Positions 44,641 through 54,937 are shown, counted from the first letter of the stretch. The stretch is 64,000 nt of DNA from Luteibacter aegosomatissinici (GCF_023078495.1 NZ_CP095742.1:2604001-2668000); one strand, 5' to 3'. The notes: generated by a model not told the origin, from the sequence alone. Made by a program: numbers and translations.

Positions 44641-45570
44641 TCAGCGGCTAGCGGCTTGTACGCCAGCGCCGCCCCAAGCGAACGGCTCCTTCAGTGAACC
44701 GGCCAGGTGATCGACGAACGCGCGCACCGTCCTCGGCAGGAATGCCCGCGTGGAATACACCACGCTGATATCCAGGCTATCGGCCTCGTACGCCGGCAGG
44801 ACACGAACCAGCTCGCCCCGCTGGATGTGCGGGCCAAGAATGAACGTCGGACCGAACACCAGGCCTGCGCCAGCGACCGCCGCGGCGGCAAGCATCTGGA
44901 CGTTATCCGCAGCAAGGCGCATGGTCCCCTCGATTCGATGAAGCGCCCCGGCCGCATCCCGGACCATCCAGTCCGCGGGGGACACCGCTTCGCTGAACGC
45001 CAGGACGGGTAGCCCGGCGAGATCCGCCGGGGTTCGCACTGTCGCATGGTTCGCCAGGAACGAGGGCGCCGCGCAGAGCACCATGTGGCACGCCCCGAGC
45101 CGCCGGGCCACCAGCGACGAACTGGCGAGGCGACCAATGCGGATCGCCACGTCCACGGCATCGCTGCGCAGGTCGCGGTAACGGTCATCGAGCTGGATCT
45201 GCAGCGATACACCAGGATGTTTTTGCAGGAACGCAGCCACCACCGGTCCAAGATGCAAAGCGCCAAACGTGACCGGCGCCGTCACGCGAAGCGTCCCGCT
45301 GATCGCGTCGGTCTGGGCGCGCGCCTCATCGTCGGCCTCGCGCACTTCGGCGAGTACGCGGCGGCAGCGTTCCAGATACCGCTCCCCCTCGGGCGTCAAT
45401 GCGAGCTGGCGGGTCGAGCGCCGCAGCAGCGATACACCAAGTTCCGCCTCCAGGGCCGCCAGGTATTTACTCGCCCGCGACGGCGTCATGGCAAACAGCC
45501 GCGCCGCGCCCGCGATGCTGCCCGTGCGCGCCGCGGCTTCAAACACACCCATGCAAGTCAAGCGGTCCAT
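44641..45570 (-). CDS. LysR-family transcriptional regulator
   Basis: A 309-residue regulator. The N-terminal helix-turn-helix (about residues 3-60; FEAAARTGSIAGAARLFAMT) and the following LRRSTRQLALTPEGERYLER are typical of LysR proteins of the DsdC/CrgA-like branch. The effector domain (about 90-295) starts LRVTAPVTFGALHL. The binding target is presumably the promoter of the MDR gene downstream or the divergent hydrolase at 45671. Confidence 0.88.
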   Translation of the reverse strand: MDRLTCMGVFEAAARTGSIAGAARLFAMTPSRASKYLAALEAELGVSLLRRSTRQLALTPEGERYLERCRRVLAEVREADDEARAQTDAISGTLRVTAPVTFGALHLGPVVAAFLQKHPGVSLQIQLDDRYRDLRSDAVDVAIRIGRLASSSLVARRLGACHMVLCAAPSFLANHATVRTPADLAGLPVLAFSEAVSPADWMVRDAAGALHRIEGTMRLAADNVQMLAAAAVAGAGLVFGPTFILGPHIQRGELVRVLPAYEADSLDISVVYSTRAFLPRTVRAFVDHLAGSLKEPFAWGGAGVQAASR

Positions 45571-45670
45571 TCCGTCCTTTCCTGACCGGCTGTCGGTCCC
45601 GAGCTGCCCCTAATCGTAGCGGCATGCGGTCCATAGCATAGGGGAACCTTCCACACAGACCGGTACCCCC

Positions 45671-46453
45671 ATGACAACCCTGACCGAATCACGCCCGCTG
45701 ATCCACGCCAGCGAAAAGGGCTCCCTTGGCCCCACGCTGGTGTTCCTTCACTACTACGGCGGCTCGGCACGCACGTGGTCCGGCGTGATCGCTGGCCTGC
45801 CCGCGGACCAGCACACGATCGCCGTGGATTTCCGCGGCTGGGGCCAGTCGGAACGCACCGCGGAAGGCCACACGCTCCATGCCTATGCCGATGATGTCCA
45901 GGCGATACTGGCCGCCCGCGGCGTCACGGATTTCGTCCTTGTCGGCCACTCCATGGGCGGCAAGGTGGCCCAGCTCATCGCATCCCGGCAGCCCGCCGGT
46001 CTGCGCCGCCTCGTCCTCGTCGCTCCCGCTACGCCTACGCCGCTCGCCCTTCCCGCGGAGGTCCTTGCCGGCTTCGCCTCGGTATACGACAGCCGTGAAA
46101 GCATCGAGGGCGCGCTAGAGAACATGCTCGTGGCCCAGCCGCTGCCCGAGCGGCTCCACGAACAGGTGGTAGCCGACAGCCTGGGCGGTGCGCCCGCCGC
46201 AAAGGCCGCGTGGCCGCTATCGATCAGCCAGGAGGACATCAGCGAGGCTATCGCCCACATCAACGTCCCGACGCTGGTGCTGTCCGGCAGCGACGACAAG
46301 GTCGATCCCACCGACACGCTGAAAGCCAACCTGCTGCCGCTCCTTCCCCATGCCGAACTCAAGGTGCTCCCCGGGCACGGCCATCTGTTGCCACTTGAAG
46401 CACCCGCCGAGGTGGCGGCGCTGATCGCCGCTTCCCTGCGCCCCGCTACGTAA
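45671..46453 (+). CDS. Alpha/beta-hydrolase
   Basis: A 260-residue alpha/beta-fold hydrolase divergent from the LysR gene, 100 bases away. Nucleophile elbow GHSMGG (Ser about residue 96), oxyanion part LHYYGGSARTWS, acid probably in SGSDDKVDP, and base His in PGHGHLLPLEAP. The substrate is unknown. It is followed after 55 bases by an HD protein, then a luciferase-like enzyme, which may form one operon. Confidence 0.86.
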   Translation: MTTLTESRPLIHASEKGSLGPTLVFLHYYGGSARTWSGVIAGLPADQHTIAVDFRGWGQSERTAEGHTLHAYADDVQAILAARGVTDFVLVGHSMGGKVAQLIASRQPAGLRRLVLVAPATPTPLALPAEVLAGFASVYDSRESIEGALENMLVAQPLPERLHEQVVADSLGGAPAAKAAWPLSISQEDISEAIAHINVPTLVLSGSDDKVDPTDTLKANLLPLLPHAELKVLPGHGHLLPLEAPAEVAALIAASLRPAT

Positions 46454-46508
46454 TTGCCGCAACAAACGTCGAAACGCCGATGCCGGCACCCCAATCCTGG
46501 AGTAGTCC

Positions 46509-47177
46509 ATGCAAGCCCCCATCACCATCGCCGGCATCAGCGCGCCTGATTCGGCCTACACCCGCAAGGCGGCCGAACTGGTCGCCCGTGTCCACAACCG
46601 CGAGATGCTCCACCATGTCCATCGCTCGTGGTGGTTCGCCGAGTTCCTCGGCCGCAAGCGCGGTCTGAATTATGACCGCGAACTGGTGTACCTCGCCGCC
46701 GTCATGCACGACCTCGGCCTGACCGAGGCCCATGCCGCTGACAAGCGGTTCGAAGTGGATGGTGCCGATGCGGCGCGGCGCCTCCTGGTCGCTGATGGAT
46801 ACGACGACAGGAAAGCGCAGACGGTATGGGAGGCCATTGCCTTCCATTCCAGCATCGGCATCGCCGAATACACCGCACCCGAAATCGCCCTGGTGCACAT
46901 GGGCGCGCACCTGGATGTACTGGGCTTCTATTACGACGAAGTCACGCCACAGCTCATCGACGAAACGCTGGAACGCTATCCACGCGACGGCTTCCCGGCG
47001 GCCTTCCAGGCGGCGTTGGCCGACGTGGTACGCAAGAAGCCCCTGCTCGCCGCCGGCACCGGCCTGGTGGACATCGGCCACCGCCACGTGCCGGGTTTCG
47101 CATTACCCAACGGCTGTGACCTCCTGGAGAACACTGTGTTCGAAACCCGGCATGCCCACGCCCCGACGGACGCTTAG
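46509..47177 (+). CDS. HD-domain metal-dependent hydrolase
   Basis: A 222-residue protein with an HD phosphohydrolase-type fold: LHHVHRSWW, AAVMHDLG (the HD pair, around residues 66-67) and IAFHSSIG. The arrangement resembles the cyanamide-hydratase-like branch of the HD superfamily, which hydrates small nitriles, but other HD functions remain possible. It lies between the alpha/beta-hydrolase and the LLM flavin oxidoreductase on the same strand. Confidence 0.75.
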   Translation: MQAPITIAGISAPDSAYTRKAAELVARVHNREMLHHVHRSWWFAEFLGRKRGLNYDRELVYLAAVMHDLGLTEAHAADKRFEVDGADAARRLLVADGYDDRKAQTVWEAIAFHSSIGIAEYTAPEIALVHMGAHLDVLGFYYDEVTPQLIDETLERYPRDGFPAAFQAALADVVRKKPLLAAGTGLVDIGHRHVPGFALPNGCDLLENTVFETRHAHAPTDA

Positions 47178-47242
47178 CCCGCGGCGCTATCATGGCCACT
47201 GCTGAAGTCACGCCCTCCACGTGACCGCACAGAGGCTCGCCC

Positions 47243-48259
47243 ATGAAGCGCATCGGTTTCCTTTCATTCGGCCATTGGACCGACTCGCCGCATTCCGCCA
47301 CGCGGTCGGCCGAGGATGTGCTGCGCCAGTCCATTGACCTTGCGGTGGCCGCCGAGGAAATCGGTGCGGATGGTGCCTACTTTCGTGTGCACCATTTCGC
47401 GAACCAGCTCGCTTCGCCCTTCCCGCTGCTATCCGCGATCGGTGCTTTGACCCGGCGGATAGAGATCGGTACCGGCGTGATCGACATGCGTTATGAGAAC
47501 CCGCACTACATGCTGGAGACCGCCGGTGCGGCCGACCTCATCAGCGGCGGCAGGCTTCAGCTGGGCATCAGTCGCGGCTCGCCCGAACAGGTGATCGAGG
47601 GGTGGCGCCACTTTGGCTACGCCCCGGCGGAAGGCGAGACCGATGCCGACATGGGCCGCCGCCACGCGGAAGTGTTCCTTGAGCTGCTCGAGGGCAAGGG
47701 CTTCGCGCAGCCAAACCCGAATCCCATGTTCCCGAATCCACCCGGGCTGCTCCGGGTGGAACCTCACCCGCCTGGCCTGCGCGAGCGCATCTGGTGGGGC
47801 TCGGCCTCGAATGCCACCGCCGTATGGGCCGCAAAGATGGGCATGAACCTGCAGAGCTCCACGCTCAAGGCGAACGAAACCAACGAACCGCTGCATGTAC
47901 AGCAGGCAAAGCAAATGCGCGCTTACCGCGACGCATGGGCCGACGCCGGGCACACGCGCGAGCCGCGCGTCTCGGTGCTGCGCTCGATCTTTCCGCTCAT
48001 GAACGACACCGACCGCGCCTACTTCGGCCGCAGCAAGAGCAGCGACCAGATCGGCTTCATCGACAACATGCAGGCGGTATTCGGGCGTACCTATGCGGCC
48101 GACCCGGAGACCCTGGTCAGCGAACTCGCCAGCGACCAGGCCATCGCGGAAGCCGACACGTTGCTTCTCGCCGTACCAAACCAGCTAGGCGTCGACTACA
48201 ACGTACATCTGCTCGAATCAATCCTTAAGCATGTGGCGCCGGCGCTCGGCTGGCGCTGA
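47243..48259 (+). CDS. LLM-class flavin-dependent oxidoreductase
   Basis: A 338-residue bacterial luciferase-like monooxygenase using reduced FMN. Characteristic elements are GADGAYFRVHHFANQLASPF, RIEIGTGVIDMRYENPHYML and GRLQLGISRGSPEQV. The start at MKRIGFL has AGAGG about eight bases upstream. It is the last gene before the 590-base exopolysaccharide control region. Confidence 0.86.
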   Translation: MKRIGFLSFGHWTDSPHSATRSAEDVLRQSIDLAVAAEEIGADGAYFRVHHFANQLASPFPLLSAIGALTRRIEIGTGVIDMRYENPHYMLETAGAADLISGGRLQLGISRGSPEQVIEGWRHFGYAPAEGETDADMGRRHAEVFLELLEGKGFAQPNPNPMFPNPPGLLRVEPHPPGLRERIWWGSASNATAVWAAKMGMNLQSSTLKANETNEPLHVQQAKQMRAYRDAWADAGHTREPRVSVLRSIFPLMNDTDRAYFGRSKSSDQIGFIDNMQAVFGRTYAADPETLVSELASDQAIAEADTLLLAVPNQLGVDYNVHLLESILKHVAPALGWR

Positions 48260-48260
48260 G

Positions 48261-48285
48261 CTGGCCTGGCCTGGCTTGGCTTGGC
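48261..48285. repeat. Short tandem pentamer repeat
   Basis: Five consecutive five-base units, CTGGC three times then TTGGC twice, lie just after the LLM stop codon. This is a candidate slippage site. Confidence 0.7.
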
Positions 48286-48850
48286 TTAGATGCAGGATCC
48301 CGTTTCCCGAGACCGCCGGTGGCCGCCTCGCGTGTTTTATCACGGCTGCCGGGCCTGAGAATCTCTTAGCGCACTGCGACAATCCACGCCAGCGAAGGTC
48401 GTCACGGCAACATATGTGCCTATGTGCGGCGCAGCGCACTCGATGAACACGACGCTCAGACGTTACGTGAATGTCGACAGAATATCGCGACGATATTCAC
48501 GACACGCTCACGAATTCCGCTTATATCCGACAACGGATATGTATTTTGTTGAAGCGCGTCGCATAACGAGCGCCTGCAACTACCCGCACACAGCGCGCCG
48601 CAACTAAGCTCCGACGTACGGCACGGTGAGATGACATGTTGGGATGATATTTGTCCTACAACACTCTCACGCTCCCCAGAGTGCTTGATCCAAGTGGTTT
48701 TCCCCATTGCGGTGCATATCGCGATGCGTGTTGATATTGCGATTTGATGTCGAACGCACGCGTGAGATCTGAGCGCTTAGTGAGTCGTTCATCAAAACCA
48801 CGTTATAACCGTTCAGACGGCCATTTCACCTTGGGACAAACTGCCCACGC
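48286..48850 (+). promoter_or_regulatory. Exopolysaccharide operon control region
   Basis: About 565 bases without a supported gene, AT-rich compared with both sides, upstream of the autokinase. It holds two clean dyads: AATATCG-CGA-CGATATT (48481-48497) and ATATCCG-ACAA-CGGATAT (48523-48540). Partial ATATCGCGAT-like and GATATT-type motifs recur around 48640-48750. These look like binding sites for one or more regulators of polysaccharide synthesis. The promoter itself is not resolved. Confidence 0.5.
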
Positions 48851-51034
48851 ATGATGAATTCAACTGATCAGGCGCGTGACAACGATACCCTGGACCTAAA
48901 CGCGCTGTTCGGCACGCTTCTGGACCACAAATGGGTGATAGTCATCGTCACGGGCGCCTTCTTTGCGATAGGCGTGCTCTACACGGTGTTCGCCACACCT
49001 ATCTACCAGGCCACGTCAGTGGTGCAGGTTGAGCAGAAAACGCCTTCCCTGCCCGGGCTGAGTGACCTGACACAGTCGCTCGGCACCACAGCATCCCAAG
49101 CCACCACCGAAATCGCACTGATCACCTCGCGACTCGTCATCGGCCAGGCCGTGGACGAATTACGCCTGAACGTACAGGTGACGCCACAGCGTCTCCCTGT
49201 CATCGGCGAGTATCTATCGCGGGGCCACAACCCCGGTGAGCCCGGGCCTGTCCGGTTTGGCCTTAGCCGCTATGGCTGGGGCGGCGAGCTGGTGGATATC
49301 TTCAAGCTCGACCTGCCCGACCGGTTGATGAATCATAAGCTCGAGTTGCGTGCGGGTGAGAACCATCAATTCACGCTGCTGGACGACAACGGCAAGACGA
49401 TTGCGCAAGGCGCTGTCGGCCAGCTCGTGAAATCCGGCGATGTCACGGTGCAGATCCGCCAGCTCACCGCAAATCCGGGCACGCGCTTCGATGTAGTTGA
49501 GCAACCGGTGCTCACCACCATCAACAAGTTGCAGACCGATATCACGGCACTCGAACAGGGCACGGATTCGGGGATCATCGACCTGACCTACAACCATGCC
49601 GACCCGGTGCTCGCGCAGCAGACGATGGAGCACGTGACCAAGGCCTACGTGCGCCAGAACGTGGAACGCAATTCGGCCGAGGCGGCCAGCCAGCTGCAAT
49701 TCGTCAAGGACCAACTACCCAAGGTTCGCAATGACCTGGACCGCGCCCAGGCGGCCATGAACGCGTTCCAGACCAAATCGCACGCCGTCGATATCAGCAT
49801 GCAGACCAAGGGCCTGCTGGACCAGATCGTCGGCGTGGAAAACAGCATTCAGCAGCTGCACATGCAGCAGGCCGATATCGACCGCCGGTTCACACACGAC
49901 CACCCGGCCTACCAGGCGTTGCAGCAACAAATGGGGACGCTGCAGGCGCAGAAGGCAGCGATGGAGAAGCAGGTCGGCGACCTGCCGGACACACAGCAGG
50001 AGCTGCTGAAACTGAGCCGCGACGTCCAGGTCAGCTCGAATACCTACACCAGCCTGCTCAACCAGGCGCAACAGCTGGATATCGCCCGTGCCGGCACCGT
50101 AGGAAATGTGCGCATCGTCGATGCGTCGCTGGTTGATATCAACCAGCCCGTGCAGCCGCGCAAGCTCCTGGTCGTCGCTATCGCCACGTTCCTCGGCGGG
50201 TTCCTCGCCCTCGCTTTCGTCTTTCTCAAACAGATCCTCAACCGCGGTGTCGAGGACCCTGCCGTCATCGAAGACCTCGGCTTGCCTGTGTACGCCTCGG
50301 TACCGCTCAGCCGTGGCCAGTCCGCGGTGATCTCCGGCTCAAAGCGCCCAGCAAGGAAGAAGCTCCTGGCGATCTCCGATCCCGCGGACCTTGCCGTGGA
50401 ATCGTTCCGCAGCCTGCGTACGAGCCTGCATTTCGCGCGGCTCGAGGCGAAGAACAATATCCTCATGATCACCGGTGCCAGCCCGTTCGCCGGCAAGACC
50501 TTCGTCTCCGCGAACCTGGCTGCCGTCATCGCCCAGGCCGGACAAAAGGTGTTGCTGGTCGATGGCGACATGCGCCGCGGCACGCTGCACCAACACCTTG
50601 GCATCCGCGCCGGTGACGGTCTCTCCGACGTTCTTGTCGGCACCCGTGAGCTCGGCGCCGTCGTACAGAAGGACATCGTGCCCAACGTGGATTTCATCAC
50701 CCGCGGCCGTGTCCCGCCGAATCCATCCGAATTGCTGATGCATCAGCACTTCACTGATTTCATCAACACCGTGGTGCCGCTGTACGACCTGGTCATCATC
50801 GATACCCCGCCGATCCTTGCGGTGACCGATGCCGCCATCATCGGCCACCACGTCGGCACCAGCCTGCTCGTCGCGCGCTTCGGGCTCAACAAGGCCCGCG
50901 AACTGGCATTGGCCCAGCAGCGCTTCGAACAGAACGGCGTGGAGCTCAAGGGCGCCATCTTCAATGCCGTGGAACGCCGCACCGCCGGTTACTCCGCGTA
51001 CGCCTATTACAAGTACCAGACCGAGCCGACGTAA
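48851..51034 (+). CDS. Polysaccharide co-polymerase / tyrosine autokinase (Wzc/GumC-type)
   Basis: A 727-residue inner-membrane protein controlling chain length and export of exopolysaccharide. TM1 is about residues 27-47 and TM2 about 440-460, enclosing a periplasmic Wzz-like domain with coiled coils (about 290-430). The C-terminal BY-kinase has a Walker A motif GASPFAGKT (about residue 541), Walker A' VDGDMRRG and Walker B VIIDTPP. A terminal tyrosine cluster (YSAYAYYKY) is the autophosphorylation tail. It is the first gene of the plus-strand exopolysaccharide operon; the pyruvyl transferase starts two bases after its stop. An alternative start lies one codon on. Confidence 0.92.
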   Translation: MMNSTDQARDNDTLDLNALFGTLLDHKWVIVIVTGAFFAIGVLYTVFATPIYQATSVVQVEQKTPSLPGLSDLTQSLGTTASQATTEIALITSRLVIGQAVDELRLNVQVTPQRLPVIGEYLSRGHNPGEPGPVRFGLSRYGWGGELVDIFKLDLPDRLMNHKLELRAGENHQFTLLDDNGKTIAQGAVGQLVKSGDVTVQIRQLTANPGTRFDVVEQPVLTTINKLQTDITALEQGTDSGIIDLTYNHADPVLAQQTMEHVTKAYVRQNVERNSAEAASQLQFVKDQLPKVRNDLDRAQAAMNAFQTKSHAVDISMQTKGLLDQIVGVENSIQQLHMQQADIDRRFTHDHPAYQALQQQMGTLQAQKAAMEKQVGDLPDTQQELLKLSRDVQVSSNTYTSLLNQAQQLDIARAGTVGNVRIVDASLVDINQPVQPRKLLVVAIATFLGGFLALAFVFLKQILNRGVEDPAVIEDLGLPVYASVPLSRGQSAVISGSKRPARKKLLAISDPADLAVESFRSLRTSLHFARLEAKNNILMITGASPFAGKTFVSANLAAVIAQAGQKVLLVDGDMRRGTLHQHLGIRAGDGLSDVLVGTRELGAVVQKDIVPNVDFITRGRVPPNPSELLMHQHFTDFINTVVPLYDLVIIDTPPILAVTDAAIIGHHVGTSLLVARFGLNKARELALAQQRFEQNGVELKGAIFNAVERRTAGYSAYAYYKYQTEPT

Positions 51035-51036
51035 CC

Positions 51037-52265
51037 ATGACGCGCATCCTCATCGTCGGGAACCATACCTGCGGCAACCGTGGCGACGCGGCCATCCTGC
51101 GCGGCCTGCTGGAGTGCCTGGAAGACGCCATCCCCGGCAGCAACATCGATATCATCAGCCGGTTCCCGACCAGTTCCGCGTGGCTGCTTGGCCGCACGCT
51201 ACGGCCCGATGTACTCAACGCGTTCTACCTCGAGGCAGGCAAGCAGCGCTTCGGGTCGATCCGCGCAAAACTGCTGCGCCGTGTCGTCCCATGGCTTCTG
51301 CACGGCCACCTGACTGGCACGTGGTGGTCACGATTGATCCGCCTGCCCCGCCGGCACACGGATTACATGGCGTCACTGGCGGCGTACGACCTGGTGATCC
51401 AGGTGGGTGGCTCGTTCTTCGTCGACCTCTACGGGCCCACGCAATACGACCATGTGGTCTGTGCGCTCCTGGCGGCGAAGCCCGTCTTCCTTATCGGGCA
51501 TAGCGTCGGCCCGTTCCAGCATCCGCTGTTCCGCAAGATCTCGCAGGACGTCATGACCCGCGTCGATGCCCTGGCGCTGCGCGAAGAGGTGAGCCTGAAG
51601 CACATGGCCGATGGCCAGGTGCCGCAGGACAAGGTGCGCGCTGCCGCTGATACGGCATGGCTGGTGTCCACCGGCGCACCCACACCCCTCGCGGGCCAGC
51701 CTAGTGTCGCCGTGACGTTCCGTGAACTGGCCCCGTTCGACAAGCGCCTTGGCATCAGCCAGGACACCTATGAGACTGCCTTCGCCGAGCTACTGGATGC
51801 GGTGGCCGACGCGGGCTATCGGCTGCAGGCGCTGTCGACGTGCACGGCGATCGACGGCTACCCGAAGGATGACCGCATGATCGCGCTGCGTGTGCGCAAC
51901 CGCATGCGCCGCGCCGATGCGATGGATGTGGAAATGGGCGAGCTCAACGATGTGGAGCTTGGCAACCGCTTCGCCCGCAGTGCCCTTACGATCGGCACCG
52001 GCTGCACAGCGCCATCATGTCCATGAATTTCGGCACGCCCGCCGTGGCGCTGGCCTACGAACACAAGAGCGAGGGCGTGATGAAACGCCTTGGCACACCG
52101 GAGCTCTCCATGCCGGTGAAATCGCTGCTGGATGGCACGCTCAAGACCAAGGTCCTCACCCTCTTGCAGGATGAGACCCTGCGCCCGCGAATCGCCGCAG
52201 CCGTGGCCCGCGAGAAGGCCTTCGCGCGGGAATCGGTGCTGGCGACGCTGGGTATCGGGGCCTGA
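51037..52265 (+). pseudogene. Polysaccharide pyruvyl transferase (WcaK-type), frameshifted
   Basis: The frame from 51037 encodes GNHTCGNRGDAAILRG and other elements of the CsaB/WcaK pyruvyl-transferase family, but ends early with TIGTGCTAPSCP. The continuation MSMNFGTPAVALAYEHKSEG through SVLATLGIGA is encoded from 52017 in another frame. Restoring one C near 51998 (ACC GGC to ACC CGG) would give the normal TRLHSAIMSMNFG, so a single-base deletion in a C run broke the gene, or the assembly lost a base. The intact product would add ketal pyruvate to exopolysaccharide sugars. Confidence 0.8.
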
Positions 52266-52267
52266 CC

Positions 52268-53500
52268 ATGACCGTGCTGTTCGTGCTCCCCGAGTTCCCC
52301 CGATACTCGGAGACCTTCGTCATCGACCAGATCATCGGCCTGCTGGAGCGGGGCTTCGACGTCCGCATCCTCGCCGTAAGCCGTGGACCGTCGCCGGCGC
52401 CTGGCGATATCGTGTCACAGCATGACCTGATGAACCGCGCCACGTTCATCTTCGACCGCGCGGCGAGTGCGGTCAGTAACTGGCGCGTCCTGATCGACCG
52501 TCTCCGGCAGATCGGACCTGCGCTGGGCCAGAGCCGCGTGCGCCGCGCCTTGTCCGTGCAGCGCTACGGTCACGTGGCACGCAGCCTCACCCTCGCCGGC
52601 GCCGCTCGCAAGATCAGGGAGCCCATCAGGGCCGACGCGATCATTGCGCACTTCGGCCCGACCGGCGTCCTCGCCATGCACCTGCGCAGCCTGGGCCTCA
52701 TCGACGGCCCCATCCACACGGTGTTCCATGGCTACGACCTCTCCCAGCACAGCGTGCTTGCCCGCCACGTGAACGATTATCCGCGGCTGTTCGCCGCGGG
52801 CGACCGCATGCTGCCGATCAGCAAACGCTGGCAGCACAAGCTGGAAGCATTGGGCTGCGCGCCGGAGAAGATTCAGGTGCACCGCATGGGGGTCGATCTC
52901 GACAGCTTCCCCTTCCTGCCGCGTACGCGGCCCAGCTCCTCGCCCGAGCGCACGCTCCGCGTCGTAACCGTGGCACGCCTTGTTGAAAAGAAGGGCGTAC
53001 GTTACCTGTGCGAGGCCGTCGCGCTCGCCGCGGCGCACGGCGTGCCCGTGGACCTGGAGATCATCGGCGACGGTCCGCTGCACGCTGAACTGCAGGCTTT
53101 TGTCGCCTCGCGTGGCCTGGCCGGGCGCATCCAGCTCAGCGGACGCCGCGACAAGACCCATGTGCAAGCCGCCCTGCGCGGCGCGGATGTGTTTGCGCTG
53201 CCCAGTGTCACCGCCGCCGACGGCGATCAGGAGGGCATCCCCGTGTCGCTGATGGAAGCCATGGCAGCCGGCGTCCCATGCCTTTCGACCCTACACAGCG
53301 GCATCCCCGAGCTGATCGAGGATGGGCGTAGTGGCTGGCTCGTGCCGGAACGTGACGCCGAAGCCCTCGCGCAGAAGCTTGCCGCGATCCAGCGTGGGAG
53401 CTACGACCTGCTCCAGATTGCCCGCTGCGCGCGCGAGACCATCGAGAATCGCTTCAACCAACGGCAGCTGCACGATCAGCTGGCGGCACAGCTGGCTTGA
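52268..53500 (+). CDS. GT4-family glycosyltransferase
   Basis: A 410-residue GT-B glycosyltransferase of the WaaG/GumH type. The N-terminal acceptor half has FPRYSETFVIDQI; the C-terminal half has RVVTVARLVEKKGVRYLCEA, IIGDGPL and the ExxE region GIPVSLMEAMAAGVP. It starts three bases after the pyruvyl-transferase region and builds the exopolysaccharide repeat unit on the cytoplasmic side of the inner membrane. Confidence 0.9.
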   Translation: MTVLFVLPEFPRYSETFVIDQIIGLLERGFDVRILAVSRGPSPAPGDIVSQHDLMNRATFIFDRAASAVSNWRVLIDRLRQIGPALGQSRVRRALSVQRYGHVARSLTLAGAARKIREPIRADAIIAHFGPTGVLAMHLRSLGLIDGPIHTVFHGYDLSQHSVLARHVNDYPRLFAAGDRMLPISKRWQHKLEALGCAPEKIQVHRMGVDLDSFPFLPRTRPSSSPERTLRVVTVARLVEKKGVRYLCEAVALAAAHGVPVDLEIIGDGPLHAELQAFVASRGLAGRIQLSGRRDKTHVQAALRGADVFALPSVTAADGDQEGIPVSLMEAMAAGVPCLSTLHSGIPELIEDGRSGWLVPERDAEALAQKLAAIQRGSYDLLQIARCARETIENRFNQRQLHDQLAAQLA

Positions 53501-53512
53501 CGGAGGCGCACG

Positions 53513-54937
53513 ATGGCTTCTGTCCGCCGTGATGCCCTCTGGACCGCCGGATCCACAGTGATCAGCGCGCTCAGCCAGCTGCTGCAGATCGCACTACTGG
53601 CCCACCACGTCGATGCCCACCTATTAGGTGCCCTCGCGATCGTGAACGTGGTGAACGCTATCGCGACGCTGCTGCAGGACATGGGGCTCTCGAGCTACCT
53701 CATCCATCGCCAGGACATCAGCAAACCCGAACGCACCTCCCTGTTCCTGATCAGCGCCGGCCTTGGCGTGTTCTCGTCAGCCGTGCTGTTCGCCTCGTCG
53801 TATGTCATCGCGGATTTCTACCATTCCGACGTGCTGGGCCAGTTGCTTCGGCTGTCCACGTTGAACTTCCTGATGCTGGGGCTGGCTGCGCAATACCAGG
53901 CCAGCCTGATCAAGGCGTTCCAGATTCCCCGTCTCGCGCGTATCGAGGTAATCGGCCGCCTTTCCGGCCTGGCGACGGTCGTGGTGATGGTCCTGGCGTT
54001 TGGTGCTTCGATCGAGGCCGCGGTGTACGCCATGATCGTCAACAGCTTCGTACGCCTGGCCCTGTTCGTGTTCGCCGCCGATCGCGACTGGCACCCGGGC
54101 CGCGAGTTCGACCGCCGGATCATCGGCGAAGCACTGCGTTACGGGGCGTTCCAGCTCGGCTCACAGGTCATCAACCAGCTGCGCAGCCAGGCCGACCAGA
54201 TCGTGCTCGGCAAATTCCTGGGCCTGGCGTCATTGGGCGTGTACTCGCTGGCGAAGGAGCTGGTGCTCCAGCCCACCAAGTTGATCATGCCGGTGGCCCA
54301 GCGCCTGGCCTTGCCGCGCCTGGCCACGTTGCAGGGCGACCCCGCCGCCCTGCGCCGCATCTACCTTATGGGGCTACGCGGCGTTTCGTTGTTCAGCGCC
54401 GCGGTGTTCATCATGCTTGCCGTGTCGGCGCCGCTCGCCGTGACGGTGCTGTACGGACACCGCTACGACGGCGTGGCGGCGCTCATCCCCCTCATGCTGC
54501 TGTTCGGGATGCTGCGGCCACTGGGCTCGCTGATCGGTGCATTGAGCCAGAGCCTGGGCCGCTCCGACATCGAGTTTGGCTGGAACCTGAAGATCTGCGG
54601 TATCACGCTGGCCGTCAGCGTTGCCGGGGCCATGTCCCGGTCGCTGGAGACGATGGCGGTCGCCCTCGCCTTCAGCCAGGTGCTTTCCACCATCCTGTCG
54701 TACTACTTCTTCTCCTCAAAGATCATCGATATCAGCGCGCGCGACTTCTTCAGCGCGTGGACGCTGGAGACCGTCGTGCCCTACGCCTTCCTGATGATCG
54801 CGGTGGCTATTTACCCCGCCGACGACTGGAAGGCTTGTGCCGTCCGCTTCGCCTTTGCCGTGCCGCCCCTGTGCTGGGTGGCATGGCGGCACCGTGGCCT
54901 GCTGCTGTCACGGCATGCCACGCCGGCGAGGGCCTGA
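53513..54937 (+). CDS. Wzx-type oligosaccharide flippase
   Basis: A 474-residue polysaccharide-transport family protein with about 12 to 14 hydrophobic helices (for example FLISAGLGVFSSAVLFASSY, GLATVVVMVLAFGASIEAAV). Sections such as GAFQLGSQVINQLRSQADQI, with the conserved Asp, resemble O-antigen/GumJ-type flippases. It would move the undecaprenyl-linked repeat unit to the periplasm for the polymerase. It follows the glycosyltransferase after 12 bases. Confidence 0.9.
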   Translation: MASVRRDALWTAGSTVISALSQLLQIALLAHHVDAHLLGALAIVNVVNAIATLLQDMGLSSYLIHRQDISKPERTSLFLISAGLGVFSSAVLFASSYVIADFYHSDVLGQLLRLSTLNFLMLGLAAQYQASLIKAFQIPRLARIEVIGRLSGLATVVVMVLAFGASIEAAVYAMIVNSFVRLALFVFAADRDWHPGREFDRRIIGEALRYGAFQLGSQVINQLRSQADQIVLGKFLGLASLGVYSLAKELVLQPTKLIMPVAQRLALPRLATLQGDPAALRRIYLMGLRGVSLFSAAVFIMLAVSAPLAVTVLYGHRYDGVAALIPLMLLFGMLRPLGSLIGALSQSLGRSDIEFGWNLKICGITLAVSVAGAMSRSLETMAVALAFSQVLSTILSYYFFSSKIIDISARDFFSAWTLETVVPYAFLMIAVAIYPADDWKACAVRFAFAVPPLCWVAWRHRGLLLSRHATPARA

